A stretch of 35,276 nt of DNA from an uncultured Bacilli bacterium (GTDB lineage Bacteria > Bacillota_I > Bacilli_A > RFN20 > CAG-826), in the NCBI GenBank assembly GCA_944368945.1, contig CALVXH010000009.1:1-35276 (forward strand). Reading direction: 5' to 3'. This document shows positions 8,224-17,591 of this stretch, in pieces. The translations under genes and the position numbers were made by a program. A model generated the notes under the pieces. That model saw only the letters and a program-made list of their open reading frames with translations, was not told where the DNA came from and did not search any database. How positions within the stretch are numbered: position 1 is the stretch's first letter; each line of letters starts with the position of its first letter.

Positions 8224-10241
8224 TCTTCCTTTAACTCCTCCGCTATGCTATTTAATTTAACGAAACGTAAAGGAATTAAATTTGCTAAATAAACAAAAAT
8301 TATACTAGTTAAAATAATTATTGTTATTACTAGCCCATCAAAATTTATTAAGTTATTCACAATAAAGAAACTTTTTAAAATACGATTTAATATAGATTTT
8401 AATAACAAGCTAAACAATATTCCAATAATTAAACCATTTATCGAATAAACAAATTGCTCAATTATATAAATATTTAAAATTGAATTATCTTTTGCGCCAA
8501 TGCTTGAGACAATCGCAATTTCTTTTCGACTCATAGTAACAGAACTATATGCCAAAAATCCAATAATAAAAAGAGCTGTTAAGGCTAACAAAATTATAAA
8601 AATATTAATTCCAAGAAATACACTCTCAGATAAAGAGATAAAAGAATTTACTAGAGTAAATCCATAATTTTCAATTTTTAAATTTGTGTTTTTTGTTGTT
8701 TTACTCGATATAAGATTTTGGATCTTTTTATTGCTTTTATCATCAAAAGCAAAAACTTTATAAGAGTAACTGCTTATTTCACTTTCGTCTTTTGATATCG
8801 TCACTAAATCATAAAAAGTAGTATTTTTATTTAGATCCAAAGATGAATTTAAAGCTATCGTATTTTTTAAAACTTTCTCAAAGTAAAAAGTTGAATAATA
8901 GGCACATGGTTGATTCATGTAATTAAATTCATTATTAATTTGACCAATTATAAAAGGTATTTCAACTTCGAAAGTATCAATAATTGTTGTATTATTTCTT
9001 TCACTTATATAACTATAATCGCATTTTACAAATAGGCTTATTTCTTTATTAAGTAATTCCTTTTCATTTAACATGTTAGCCAAATTTGAATTAATTAATA
9101 AATAATTATTTGGATAAACTAAATTCGCGTATGGTCTACAACTAAATTTATCTATTGATAACTTATTAAACTTAATCTCTTTTTGTCCTCTAAAAAAATA
9201 ATCATAAGAAAAATCTATATAACAATTAATACCATTAAATAATTCATTTAAATCGTTATAATTTGGTCTAATACTTTTTTCTAATTCAATAGGTGAATTG
9301 TCTATACTCTCACTTTTAACTAAAGACACATTATATGAATTATTATCTGCATAAGATTTAATTAAATCGTTTTTACATGAACTTATACCACGATTTAAAA
9401 AGATTGATAAAATAAGTACAATAATCGAAAAGGCTGCAGAAATAGTACTTATTATATTTCGTTTAAAATTATTTTTTATATTTTTTGTAGCTATTTTATT
9501 TATAAATAAGTTATCATTTTTACTATTTTTGTGATTAGAAATAGCTTTAGAAGTTTTGTTATCCTTACCTAAATTAGGAGAGGAAAACTCTTTTATTTCA
9601 CCATTCTCTAAATATAAAAATCCATCATAAAAAAGTGAAAAAAGTTCCATATTATGTGTGACAACAATTACTAAAATTTCTTTAGACAACTCTTTTAATT
9701 CCTTCATTAATAATAATGAATTTTCGTGATCTAAAGCTCCTGTAGGTTCATCACAAAATAAAATTTTAGGTCGAGCAATAATCGCTCTGATTAAAGCTAC
9801 TCTTTGCTTTTCCCCTCCACTTAAGGTTCCTACTATTTGATTTCTTTTTTCATATAATCCATACTTTTTAAGTAATTCGTCCACTCTATTATCAATTTCC
9901 ATATTTTTAATGGACAAAGCGATTATTAAGTTATCTAAAACACTTAAATCATCTAGTAAATTATATTTTTGAAATAAAATAGAAATATCATTTTTTATAT
10001 AATCAACTCTTTCATTCTTTTTATAAAGTAGAATATTTTTATCATTAAAAATAACTTCTCCAGAATCTGCTTTCATTAAGCAACTTAAAACATTAAGAAG
10101 TGTTGTTTTTCCACTCCCACTTTTTCCAACAATAAAATAAAGTCCTTTATCATTAAAAGAATAATTAATGTCTTTTAATATTAAAGAAGATCGTGATGAA
10201 GATACCTTAAAAGATTTATGTAAGTTTTTAATTACTAACAT
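8220..10241 (-). CDS. Fused ABC ATPase/MacB-type permease, small partner
   Basis: Same architecture as its 926-aa neighbour but with a smaller extracellular domain. ATPase about 1-220: Walker A GKSGSGKT 39-46, signature LSGGEKQR from 140, Walker B LFCDEPTG 161-168, H-loop H196. A polar, Asn/Lys-rich linker precedes TM1 (about 263-283); the extracellular region runs to about 535 and three TM segments follow. Both ATP sites of the presumed heterodimer look complete. Its stop TGA overlaps the partner's ATG. The ribosome-binding site AAAGGG sits in the loop of a perfect 12-bp hairpin that ends at the ATG, suggesting control of expression at this point. The substrate is not evident; candidates are antimicrobial peptides, lipoproteins or cell-wall remodelling. 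Confidence 0.85.
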   Translation of the reverse strand: MLVIKNLHKSFKVSSSRSSLILKDINYSFNDKGLYFIVGKSGSGKTTLLNVLSCLMKADSGEVIFNDKNILLYKKNERVDYIKNDISILFQKYNLLDDLSVLDNLIIALSIKNMEIDNRVDELLKKYGLYEKRNQIVGTLSGGEKQRVALIRAIIARPKILFCDEPTGALDHENSLLLMKELKELSKEILVIVVTHNMELFSLFYDGFLYLENGEIKEFSSPNLGKDNKTSKAISNHKNSKNDNLFINKIATKNIKNNFKRNIISTISAAFSIIVLILSIFLNRGISSCKNDLIKSYADNNSYNVSLVKSESIDNSPIELEKSIRPNYNDLNELFNGINCYIDFSYDYFFRGQKEIKFNKLSIDKFSCRPYANLVYPNNYLLINSNLANMLNEKELLNKEISLFVKCDYSYISERNNTTIIDTFEVEIPFIIGQINNEFNYMNQPCAYYSTFYFEKVLKNTIALNSSLDLNKNTTFYDLVTISKDESEISSYSYKVFAFDDKSNKKIQNLISSKTTKNTNLKIENYGFTLVNSFISLSESVFLGINIFIILLALTALFIIGFLAYSSVTMSRKEIAIVSSIGAKDNSILNIYIIEQFVYSINGLIIGILFSLLLKSILNRILKSFFIVNNLINFDGLVITIIILTSIIFVYLANLIPLRFVKLNSIAEELKEE

Positions 10242-10272
10242 GTTGTTATTTTCCCTTTCAAAAATAACAACA
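10241..10272 (-). repeat. Perfect 12-bp inverted repeat with RBS in loop
   Basis: On the minus strand TGTTGTTATTTT and AAAATAACAACA are exact reverse complements separated by the 8-nt loop TGAAAGGG. The last base of the right arm is the A of the ATG of the 673-aa ABC gene, and AAAGGG in the loop is its Shine-Dalgarno. It is not followed by a T-run, so it is not an ordinary terminator. It could be an operator for a dimeric repressor or an RNA translational switch. Confidence 0.8.
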
Positions 10273-10284
10273 ATTCGAATTTAA

Positions 10285-10935
10285 TTATTTTTCCAAATTC
10301 TTTATAACTTTATATAATTCCTCGTAAGAATCAACTATTTTATATGGTTTTGTTTCACTATCATAATGTCTAGGAGCACCTTTAAATAAGATACATTTTA
10401 TCTTAGCATTTTCTGCAGCCAAGTAATCGAATTTTGTGTCTCCAATCATAATAGTTTCATCTTTAGAAACATTTAGTTTATCGATGATGTAATTAAGCAT
10501 CTCTGGATCTGGCTTAGTTTTAAAATGATCTGAACTTGTCAATATTAAAGAAAACATGTTTTCAAAACCATACTTTTCTAAAGTCTTAAGAGCCATCTCT
10601 CTATTTTTACTTGTAGCAATAGCAAATAAATAGCCTTCTTCATGAAGTTTTCTTAAAACTGGTAATTCATTGGGAAAAAGTTTTAAATAATCCATGTCGT
10701 AATATTTAGCAGTTCTAGTTCTATATTCCTTTAATATAAAATCAGGATCTTTTTCAGGAAAAGCTAGTTTAATAGAATCCATGACTGGCGGGCCACTAAA
10801 GCCTCTAACAAACTCCCTATCAATCTTATAATCCTTAGGTTTATATAGTTTAAAAAGTTCTTTCCATGTTTCATAAAGTACTTCATCAGTATCGATTAAA
10901 GTACCATCCATATCAAAAATTAATAGTTTTACCAT
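10285..10935 (-). CDS. ppaX: HAD-family phosphatase, PpaX-like
   Basis: HAD-superfamily hydrolase, subfamily IA. Motif I DMDGT (nucleophile D8, acid/base D10), motif II around ATSK, motif III Lys in KTKPDPE and motif IV GDTKFD are all intact; a helical cap lies between about 15 and 85. Length 216 aa equals B. subtilis PpaX, the pyrophosphatase that removes PPi made when HPr(Ser-P) is dephosphorylated. The call rests mostly on position: the gene overlaps the end of lgt by 7 bp, as in the hprK-lgt-ppaX operons of Bacilli. HprK itself is not in the window. A phosphoglycolate-type substrate cannot be excluded. Confidence 0.7.
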   Translation of the reverse strand: MVKLLIFDMDGTLIDTDEVLYETWKELFKLYKPKDYKIDREFVRGFSGPPVMDSIKLAFPEKDPDFILKEYRTRTAKYYDMDYLKLFPNELPVLRKLHEEGYLFAIATSKNREMALKTLEKYGFENMFSLILTSSDHFKTKPDPEMLNYIIDKLNVSKDETIMIGDTKFDYLAAENAKIKCILFKGAPRHYDSETKPYKIVDSYEELYKVIKNLEK

Positions 10936-12467
10936 ATGTTAAAAAATATAATGATCATTACTATAATAAATAAAGCGACTGCACTAACTATAATTGCATT
11001 TCTTTTTAATACCTTTTCGCTTCTAGTGTCTTTACTAATTGCCTCATCAACAAAATTAGAATTTTTATAAAATAATAATTTCTTTTCTCTTAAGACTTTT
11101 AAAACTATAAAGAAAAGAATTAGGAATAAACCCGCGGCAATCATTACATAGGCTGATGAAATGCTTAAATCATATTGGAAGTTTCCACTTCTTAATGGTT
11201 CAAGTAAAGCTCTTGTTGTTCCATACCATAATAAATACCATCCAGCGCCACTTCCTTCGGCGTGATATTTGCCTAATCCTCTACAAACGCCAAAGTATAT
11301 AAAGAAATACCCAATCAAATTGGTAATAGTTTCAATTGTTGCAAGTGGAAGATAAGCATCAGATAAGTTACCAATTTGAGATGAGTAATCATATTGATAA
11401 TTAAGTTTTATAAATGTTGGTAACCATTCAATACTTGCAAATGGGATTGGATTTCCATGGACTTCGCAGTTAAAGAAATTTCCAATTCTTCCTATTGCTT
11501 GAGCAACTAAAATAGTAGGAATAATAATATCTGCTAATCTAAGATAATTAAGTTTTTGATATGCTGGATCTTTTTTCCAGTATTTAATAATTAACATGAC
11601 ACTAACTCCAGCAATAATACCTAAAATAGCGCCTCCCATAATACCAAGTCCACCATCCCAAACATGGAATATTTTTTTCCAGTCATGAACATAAATTGAA
11701 GAAGCACCTTCTTTAGAAATATCAAGCACTACATACCATAATCTAGCGCCAATTAATCCAGCTGGGAAAGCAACAAAAAAGCAAGTAGTTACAGCGTCAT
11801 GAATTCCATAGTATTTATATATAAAGTGATCACAAATAGCTAAAACTAAAAACGCTCCGCTTAAAATAAATATTGCATAAAACGCAATTGAAACTCCTCC
11901 ATCTAAAGTGTAGGTCCCATTACTATAGATATAAAATGGTTCAGGCCTAAGGTAATTATTTATAAATTTAATTCCATGTTTACCGATATAAATTGAATTA
12001 CATAATGGATAGCTCAAATAAGGAGCATTTCCTTCTGACATTAATATAAAAGAAACAATGAATAAAGGAATTGATGAATACATTGTAATCTTTAAAATCT
12101 TTTTAATCTTGTCATCTAAGTTTGTTAAATAGAAATATCCAAAAAATGAAGTTAAAAATGTAAATCCAAATACTCCAACTAAAATGATGAAGAAGTATGA
12201 TAAAAATTGATGACCAGCATCAAGAGTTAAATTATTGTTTTTTATTAAATCAAGCGTTGAAGGATCTAAATAAAAAGCACTTATAAATAAAATTAATCCA
12301 ATTGTTAAAAGCCCAAAACATCCACCTAATATAGGTAAATACTTTTTAGTTAACTCATTAAAATTAATTCTTACCTTATTTTTTATAACTCGACTAACGA
12401 TTACTCCATAGCTTATAGCACCAATTACAAATAACGCCATAGCTAGATAATAAATAACTTCATTCAT
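10929..12467 (-). CDS. lgt: Prolipoprotein diacylglyceryl transferase with long N-terminal extension
   Basis: Membrane enzyme that transfers diacylglycerol from phosphatidylglycerol to the lipobox Cys of prolipoproteins. The Lgt core begins near residue 175 and includes IGARLWYV, VWDGGLGIMGG, the signature GRIGNFFNCEVHGNP (about 326-340) and TTRALLEPLR, the likely counterpart of essential E. coli Arg239. About 512 aa is nearly twice the usual 270-290: roughly 170 N-terminal residues add about four TM segments that I cannot assign. I chose the ATG at 12467 over an in-frame GTG at 12479; both have weak ribosome-binding sites. It overlaps the ppaX-like gene. Confidence 0.88.
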   Translation of the reverse strand: MNEVIYYLAMALFVIGAISYGVIVSRVIKNKVRINFNELTKKYLPILGGCFGLLTIGLILFISAFYLDPSTLDLIKNNNLTLDAGHQFLSYFFIILVGVFGFTFLTSFFGYFYLTNLDDKIKKILKITMYSSIPLFIVSFILMSEGNAPYLSYPLCNSIYIGKHGIKFINNYLRPEPFYIYSNGTYTLDGGVSIAFYAIFILSGAFLVLAICDHFIYKYYGIHDAVTTCFFVAFPAGLIGARLWYVVLDISKEGASSIYVHDWKKIFHVWDGGLGIMGGAILGIIAGVSVMLIIKYWKKDPAYQKLNYLRLADIIIPTILVAQAIGRIGNFFNCEVHGNPIPFASIEWLPTFIKLNYQYDYSSQIGNLSDAYLPLATIETITNLIGYFFIYFGVCRGLGKYHAEGSGAGWYLLWYGTTRALLEPLRSGNFQYDLSISSAYVMIAAGLFLILFFIVLKVLREKKLLFYKNSNFVDEAISKDTRSEKVLKRNAIIVSAVALFIIVMIIIFFNIW

Positions 12468-12489
12468 AAAAATTCTCACTTACTTCTCT

Positions 12490-12513
12490 ATAGTAAATAT
12501 TTATATTTACTAT
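12490..12513 (-). repeat. Perfect inverted repeat upstream of lgt
   Basis: ATAGTAAATA and TATTTACTAT, exact 10-bp reverse complements, are separated by TTTA, 22 bp upstream of the lgt ATG. A possible promoter (TTAAGA, 16 nt, TATATT on the minus strand) lies just upstream, so this may be an operator near the start of transcription. The arms are AT-rich, so chance is not excluded. Confidence 0.45.
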
Positions 12514-12620
12514 CAAATATAATAATACATTTTGCTATCTTAAGTCTTTAAAAAAGAATTCATAGCCATCATTTTTAAATTTTTATGTTAGAAAATTAAC
12601 TATCTAATCTAAGTAAAAAT

Positions 12621-12650
12621 TTAAAAAAGTCAACCAAATAGTTGACTTTT
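12621..12650 (-). terminator. Rho-independent terminator after uvrA
   Basis: On the minus strand AAAGTCAAC and GTTGACTTT form a perfect 9-bp stem with the loop TATTTG, followed by a T-run. It starts about 10 bases past the uvrA stop. The remainder of the 12480-12620 gap holds the lgt upstream region. Confidence 0.88.
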
Positions 12651-12659
12651 GCATATTTT

Positions 12660-15521
12660 TTACTCGTTTTGAAGTTTTTCTTTTCTTTTTTTATCTTCAT
12701 CCAAAGCTTTTTTAAGATATATACCTGTATAACTTATTGGACTCTTGCTAACTTCTTCTGGGGTTCCAGTAGCGATAATTTGGCCACCTCTATCTCCACC
12801 TTCTGGTCCTAAATCAATAATGTAATCAGCAACTTTAATGACATCTAAGTTATGTTCAATTACTAAAATTGTATCTCCATTATTAACAATTCTTTCAAGA
12901 ACTTCCAATAACTTTTTAACATCATCAGTATGAAGTCCAGTTGTAGGTTCATCAAGAATATATAAAGTTTTTCCTGTAGGACGTTTTTGTAAATAATAAG
13001 CTAGTTTAACTCTTTGAGCTTCTCCACCACTAAGAGTTGTTGCTGGTTGACCAACTTTAATATAACCTAATCCAACATCAATTAATGTTTTTAACTTTCT
13101 AGCAAGGCTAATATGAGGTTTAAAGAATTCATATGCATCTTCAATAGTCATCTCTAAAACATCATAGATATTTTTACCTTTATATGTGCAAAGTAATGTT
13201 TCGTCATTATATCTTTTTCCATCACATTCATCACATTTTACATAAACATCAGGCAAGAAATTCATAGGAATTCTAGTAACACCAGCACCTTGACAATGTT
13301 CACATCTTCCACCAGGCATATTAAATGAGAATCTTGATTTATCAAATCCATGGGCTTTTGCTTCAATTGTTTGACTAAATATATCTCTAATATCATCAAA
13401 AGCTTTAACATAAGTCGCTGGATTACTACGAGGAGTTCTGCCAATTGGCTCTTGAGAAATATTAATAACTTTATCAATATTTTCTAATCCTTTAATAGTT
13501 TTATAAGGACCAACATCAACATTTTTATTTTCAACAATCTTTAAAATTGCATTATAAAGTGTTTCATTAATTAAAGAAGATTTTCCACTTCCACTAACAC
13601 CAGTGACACAAACAAAGTCACCTAAAGGAATCTTAACGTTAACATTTTTAAGGTTATTAACTTTACAACCAGTTAACTCAATAAATTTGCCATTTCCCTT
13701 TCTTCTTTCAAGTGGGACAGGAATATATTTTTTTCCAGATAAATATTGTCCAGTTAAACTTCTTTCGCAGTTTTCAATGTCTTGAAGCGTTCCACAAGCA
13801 ACAACTTCTCCACCATGAACACCTGCTCTAGGACCAATATCTACAATATAATCTGCGCTTTTAATCATTTCATCGTCGTGTTCAACAACAATTAATGTAT
13901 TTCCTAAATCACGCATCTCTTTAAGCGAATTAATTAATCTCTCACTATCTCTTTGATGTAAACCAATTGAAGGTTCATCTAAAACATATAAAACGCCACT
14001 AAGTTTTGATCCAATTTGTGTAGCAAGTCTAATTCTTTGGCTTTCTCCACCACTTAATGTCATAGACATTCTAGCTAATGTTAAATAATCAAGTCCTACA
14101 TCAATCAAGAACTTTAATCTATTTAATATCTCATTTATAACCATTGAAGAAACAGTTAATTGATAAGGTGTTAATTTATTTTTTAGATTGGAGATGAAAT
14201 CATAAAGTTTATCTAATGATAAGCAAGTCATTTCATAAATATTTAAGCCATCAATTTTAACACTTAAAACTTTTTCACTTAATCTAGCTCCATGACATTT
14301 AGTGCATTCTTTATCTTTTAAGAATGATCCATACCATTCTCTAGAAAATTCACTTGTTGTTTCTTTATATAATCTTTCAATTCTAGTCTTAATACCTTCA
14401 ACAAATCCTCTTCTATGAGTAATATTGCCACTTGAACTACGTAAAGTTATATCTAATGGATCTTTACTTCCATTTAAAATAATATCAACTTCTTCTTTGG
14501 TCAAATCTTTAAAAGGTTTATCTAAAGAAATATGATAATGATTCATTACAGCTTCAAATGTTTGCCAATCCAAGTTATTTGTTCCAACAATATTTTTATA
14601 ATAAACGATTGCTCCTTCATTAATTGACTTATTCATATCTGGAACAAGTAAAGATAAATCAACTTCTTGAGATATACCTAATCCATTGCAACTAGGGCAA
14701 CATCCTAAAGGTGAGTTAAAAGAGAATAATCTAGGTTCAAGTTTTGGAACAGTAAATCCACAAATTGGACAAGCATTATGCTCACTATAAAGATGCTCTT
14801 CATCATTAATAAGAGTTAATACAAAACCATTTGCCCATTCACTAGCAAGTTCTACCGCTTCAAAAATTCTACTTCTGCTATCTTCTTTTAATACGATTCT
14901 ATCAATAATAATATCAATATTATGACGTTTATTTTTTTCTAACTCAGGTACATCTTCTAATAAGTAAGTTTCTCCATCAATTCTTACTCTAGTAAAGCCA
15001 TTAGCTTTAATTTTATTTATAGTATCTTTAAAGGTACCTTTTTCACCTCTAACAAGTGGTGATAATATTTGAATACGTGAGTTTTGCGGACTTTTCATGA
15101 TAATATCAGTGATTTTTTGAACAGAAAATGCAATGATAGGTTCATGATGAGTTGGGCAATATGGAACACCAATACGTGCATAAAGAAGTCTAAGATAATC
15201 ATAAATCTCAGTAACTGTTCCAACAGTACTTCTAGGGTTATGTGAAACACTTTTTTGATCAATAGCAATTGCAGGAGAAAGTCCTTCTATACTTTCAACG
15301 TCTGGTTTTTCATAATTGCCTAAAAATTGTCTAGCATAACTAGATAGAGATTCAATATATCTTCTTTGACCTTCAGCAAATATAGTGTCAAATGCAAGTG
15401 TTGATTTTCCGCTTCCACTAACTCCAGTGAAAACAATTAATTTGTCTTTTGGTAACGTAACATCAATATTCTTTAAGTTGTTAACTTTTGCTTTTATAAC
15501 TTTAATTTCATTTATCGCCAT
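12660..15521 (-). CDS. uvrA: Excinuclease ABC subunit A
   Basis: DNA-damage recognition ATPase of nucleotide excision repair; works as a dimer with UvrB. Two ABC ATPase modules are visible: Walker A GVSGSGKS at 33-40 and again GVSGSGKSS in the second half, signatures LSGGESQR and LSGGEAQR, and Walker B LDEPSIGL and LDEPTTGL. Zinc modules CPICG...CPSC and CEHCQG...CDECDG are intact. At 953 aa the length is normal. No Shine-Dalgarno precedes the ATG; instead a perfect TATAAT ends 7 nt before it. It is divergent from typA and stands alone, ended by a strong terminator. uvrB is not in the window. Confidence 0.97.
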   Translation of the reverse strand: MAINEIKVIKAKVNNLKNIDVTLPKDKLIVFTGVSGSGKSTLAFDTIFAEGQRRYIESLSSYARQFLGNYEKPDVESIEGLSPAIAIDQKSVSHNPRSTVGTVTEIYDYLRLLYARIGVPYCPTHHEPIIAFSVQKITDIIMKSPQNSRIQILSPLVRGEKGTFKDTINKIKANGFTRVRIDGETYLLEDVPELEKNKRHNIDIIIDRIVLKEDSRSRIFEAVELASEWANGFVLTLINDEEHLYSEHNACPICGFTVPKLEPRLFSFNSPLGCCPSCNGLGISQEVDLSLLVPDMNKSINEGAIVYYKNIVGTNNLDWQTFEAVMNHYHISLDKPFKDLTKEEVDIILNGSKDPLDITLRSSSGNITHRRGFVEGIKTRIERLYKETTSEFSREWYGSFLKDKECTKCHGARLSEKVLSVKIDGLNIYEMTCLSLDKLYDFISNLKNKLTPYQLTVSSMVINEILNRLKFLIDVGLDYLTLARMSMTLSGGESQRIRLATQIGSKLSGVLYVLDEPSIGLHQRDSERLINSLKEMRDLGNTLIVVEHDDEMIKSADYIVDIGPRAGVHGGEVVACGTLQDIENCERSLTGQYLSGKKYIPVPLERRKGNGKFIELTGCKVNNLKNVNVKIPLGDFVCVTGVSGSGKSSLINETLYNAILKIVENKNVDVGPYKTIKGLENIDKVINISQEPIGRTPRSNPATYVKAFDDIRDIFSQTIEAKAHGFDKSRFSFNMPGGRCEHCQGAGVTRIPMNFLPDVYVKCDECDGKRYNDETLLCTYKGKNIYDVLEMTIEDAYEFFKPHISLARKLKTLIDVGLGYIKVGQPATTLSGGEAQRVKLAYYLQKRPTGKTLYILDEPTTGLHTDDVKKLLEVLERIVNNGDTILVIEHNLDVIKVADYIIDLGPEGGDRGGQIIATGTPEEVSKSPISYTGIYLKKALDEDKKRKEKLQNE

Positions 15522-15528
15522 AAGAAAA

Positions 15529-15534
15529 ATTATA
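15529..15534 (-). promoter_or_regulatory. -10 box for a probably leaderless uvrA mRNA
   Basis: The minus strand reads TATAAT, then TTTTCTT, then the uvrA ATG. With the usual 6-8 nt from -10 to start of transcription, the mRNA would begin at or next to the A of ATG. The -35 (TTTAAT at 17 nt) is weak. Confidence 0.55.
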
Positions 15535-15610
15535 TCTACAAATTATTTTAAATTAAAGTGCTTTGCCAAAAATGTTTTATGATTATTTTACTCACCATAA
15601 AATCTAATAT

Positions 15611-15629
15611 TTTCATTAAAAATGAAAAA
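15611..15629. repeat. Inverted repeat in uvrA-typA gap
   Basis: TTTTCATT and AATGAAAA are exact 8-bp reverse complements around AAA. It lies upstream of the typA promoter candidate. It could be an operator or chance in AT-rich DNA. Confidence 0.3.
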
Positions 15630-15631
15630 TT

Positions 15632-15661
15632 TTACACTTAAATATACATTTATGTATATTT
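15632..15661 (+). promoter_or_regulatory. Candidate typA promoter overlapping a palindrome
   Basis: TTTACA (5/6) at 15632, an 18-nt spacer and TATATT (5/6) at 15656. A perfect palindrome (AAATATACAT, TT, ATGTATATTT; 15641-15662) covers most of the spacer and all of the -10, so a bound dimer would block polymerase. Leader length would be about 45 nt. Confidence 0.5.
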
Positions 15662-15713
15662 TTAAATTAAATTGTGATATTTTTATATCTAGTTTTTTTG
15701 GAGGTATTTATTT

Positions 15714-17534
15714 ATGAAGATGAGAAATGTCGCTATTATCGCACACGTTGACCATGGAAAAACTACCCTAGTTAATCAACTTCTTAAATGTAGCGGAACA
15801 TTTAGAGAAAACGAAAAATTAGAAGATAGAGCAATGGATAGTAACGCGATCGAAAGAGAAAGAGGCATTACCATCTTAGCTAAAACTACAAGTATTAAAT
15901 ATAAAGATTACAAAATTAATATTCTTGATACTCCAGGGCACGCAGATTTTGGTGGCGAAGTTGAAAGAATTATGCACATGGTTGATGGTTGCTTACTTCT
16001 TGTTGACGCATTTGAAGGTACAATGCCTCAAACAAGATTTGTTCTAAAAAAAGCAATTGAAGCTGGTGTTAAACCTGTAGTCATTGTTAATAAAGTTGAC
16101 CGTCCAAACGCTAATCCAGAAAAAGCTGTTGATGAAGTTTTACAACTTTTCATGGAACTTGGTGCTCCAGATGATTTCCTTGATTTTAAAGTTGCTTATA
16201 CGAGCGCTTTGAATGGAACAAGTTCGTTTAGTAGCGATCCTTCAACACAAAAACCTGGAATGGATCCAGTTTACGAATTAATTATTAATGAAATTCCTGA
16301 GCCAAAAGTTGAAGAAAACGGACCACTTCAACTTCAAGCAGCATTACTTGATTATAATGATTATGTTGGAAGAATGGGAATTGGTAGAATTCAAAGAGGG
16401 ACAATTAAAGTTGGCACTACAGTTTCTTGTGCTAGACTTGATGGAACAGCAAAGAGTTTTAAAATTCTTAAATTAATCGGATATTATGGATTAAAGAAAA
16501 TTGAAATTGAAGAGGCTCATGCTGGTGAAATCGTCGCAGTAGCTGGCTTACCAGATATTAATATTGGTGAAACAATTTGTGATGTAAACAATATTGAACC
16601 ATTGCCACTTCTTCATATTGATGAACCAACTCTCCAAATGACATTTGGTACAAATAGTTCACCATTTGCAGGACAAGATGGAAAATTATTAACAGCAAGA
16701 CAAATCGAAGAAAGACTTTATAAAGAAGCCCAAAAAGATGTTTCTTTAAAAGTTAAGAGAGTTCCAAACAGTGAAACATGGGTTGTCAGTGGTAGAGGCG
16801 AACTTCACTTAGGAATCTTAATCGAAAATATGCGTAGAGAAGGATTTGAAATCGAAGTTAGTAGACCACAAGTTATTATTAAAGAGGTCGATGGAGTCAA
16901 GGAAGAGCCTTATGAAGATTTAAGTGTCGAGGTTCCAAATGAATTCGTTGGTGATATTATGACTTCTCTTGGCTCTAGAGATGCTGAATTAATTGATATG
17001 GACGCTGGAGATGTTAATACCAAAATTAACTATGTTATACCATCAAGAGGCTTAATAGGATTTGTTACTAATTTCTTAACTTTAACTAAAGGATATGGAA
17101 TTATCGCTCATACATTTAAAGAATATCGTCCAGTTGCTCAAGGCAAGATTGGAGAAAGAGCTATTGGTGTTTTAGTAGCAACCGAAAATGGCCAAGCCAC
17201 CCCTTATGCTATTCAACACGTTGAAGAAAGAGGCGTTATGTTTATTTATCCAGGCGCTCAAATCTACGAAGGTATGATCGTTGGCGAAAATAAATATGAT
17301 ACTGATTTAAGTGTTAATGTTTGCCAAACTAAAAACTTAACTAACCAAAGAAGTGCTAATAAGGATCAAACAGTCGTTTTAAAATCTCCTAGAAAAATGA
17401 CTCTTGAAGCATGCTTAGATTATATTAATAGTGATGAACTTGTCGAAGTTACACCAAATAACTTTAGAATGAGAAAGAAGATTTTAAATAACGCTGAACG
17501 TAAAAAGTGGGAAGCTAAATATAAAAACATCTAA
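15714..17534 (+). CDS. typA: Translational GTPase TypA/BipA
   Basis: Ribosome-associated GTPase of the EF-G/LepA group, needed for large-subunit assembly and growth under stress or cold. G1 AHVDHGKT 10-17, G2 GIT in RERGITI, G3 DTPGH 72-76 and G4 NKVD 126-129 are intact; domain II, an EF-G domain V-like region and the TypA-specific C-terminal domain follow. The 606-aa length is standard. GGAGGT lies 9 nt before the ATG. It is the only rightward gene in the left two thirds of the window, divergent from uvrA, with its own promoter and a strong terminator. Confidence 0.97.
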   Translation: MKMRNVAIIAHVDHGKTTLVNQLLKCSGTFRENEKLEDRAMDSNAIERERGITILAKTTSIKYKDYKINILDTPGHADFGGEVERIMHMVDGCLLLVDAFEGTMPQTRFVLKKAIEAGVKPVVIVNKVDRPNANPEKAVDEVLQLFMELGAPDDFLDFKVAYTSALNGTSSFSSDPSTQKPGMDPVYELIINEIPEPKVEENGPLQLQAALLDYNDYVGRMGIGRIQRGTIKVGTTVSCARLDGTAKSFKILKLIGYYGLKKIEIEEAHAGEIVAVAGLPDINIGETICDVNNIEPLPLLHIDEPTLQMTFGTNSSPFAGQDGKLLTARQIEERLYKEAQKDVSLKVKRVPNSETWVVSGRGELHLGILIENMRREGFEIEVSRPQVIIKEVDGVKEEPYEDLSVEVPNEFVGDIMTSLGSRDAELIDMDAGDVNTKINYVIPSRGLIGFVTNFLTLTKGYGIIAHTFKEYRPVAQGKIGERAIGVLVATENGQATPYAIQHVEERGVMFIYPGAQIYEGMIVGENKYDTDLSVNVCQTKNLTNQRSANKDQTVVLKSPRKMTLEACLDYINSDELVEVTPNNFRMRKKILNNAERKKWEAKYKNI

Positions 17535-17552
17535 AACTTAACTATTTTTGTC

Positions 17553-17591
17553 AAAAAAGAACCATCATAGTAATGAAATGGTTCTTTTTTT
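17553..17591. terminator. Bidirectional terminator between typA and the ABC permease
   Basis: AAAAAAGAACCAT and ATGGTTCTTTTTT are perfect 13-bp complements around a 12-nt loop, with T-runs for both directions. It serves typA rightward and the FtsX permease gene leftward. The rest of the gap, about 17600-17640, is a G/C-richer islet I cannot explain. Confidence 0.88.

Noticed and set aside
8220-10241. Possible Mycoplasma-type genetic code
   Set aside because: The gene ends in TGA at the 4-bp overlap, the CPBP gene also ends in TGA, and Trp is encoded by TGG in conserved positions such as UvrA and GltX.
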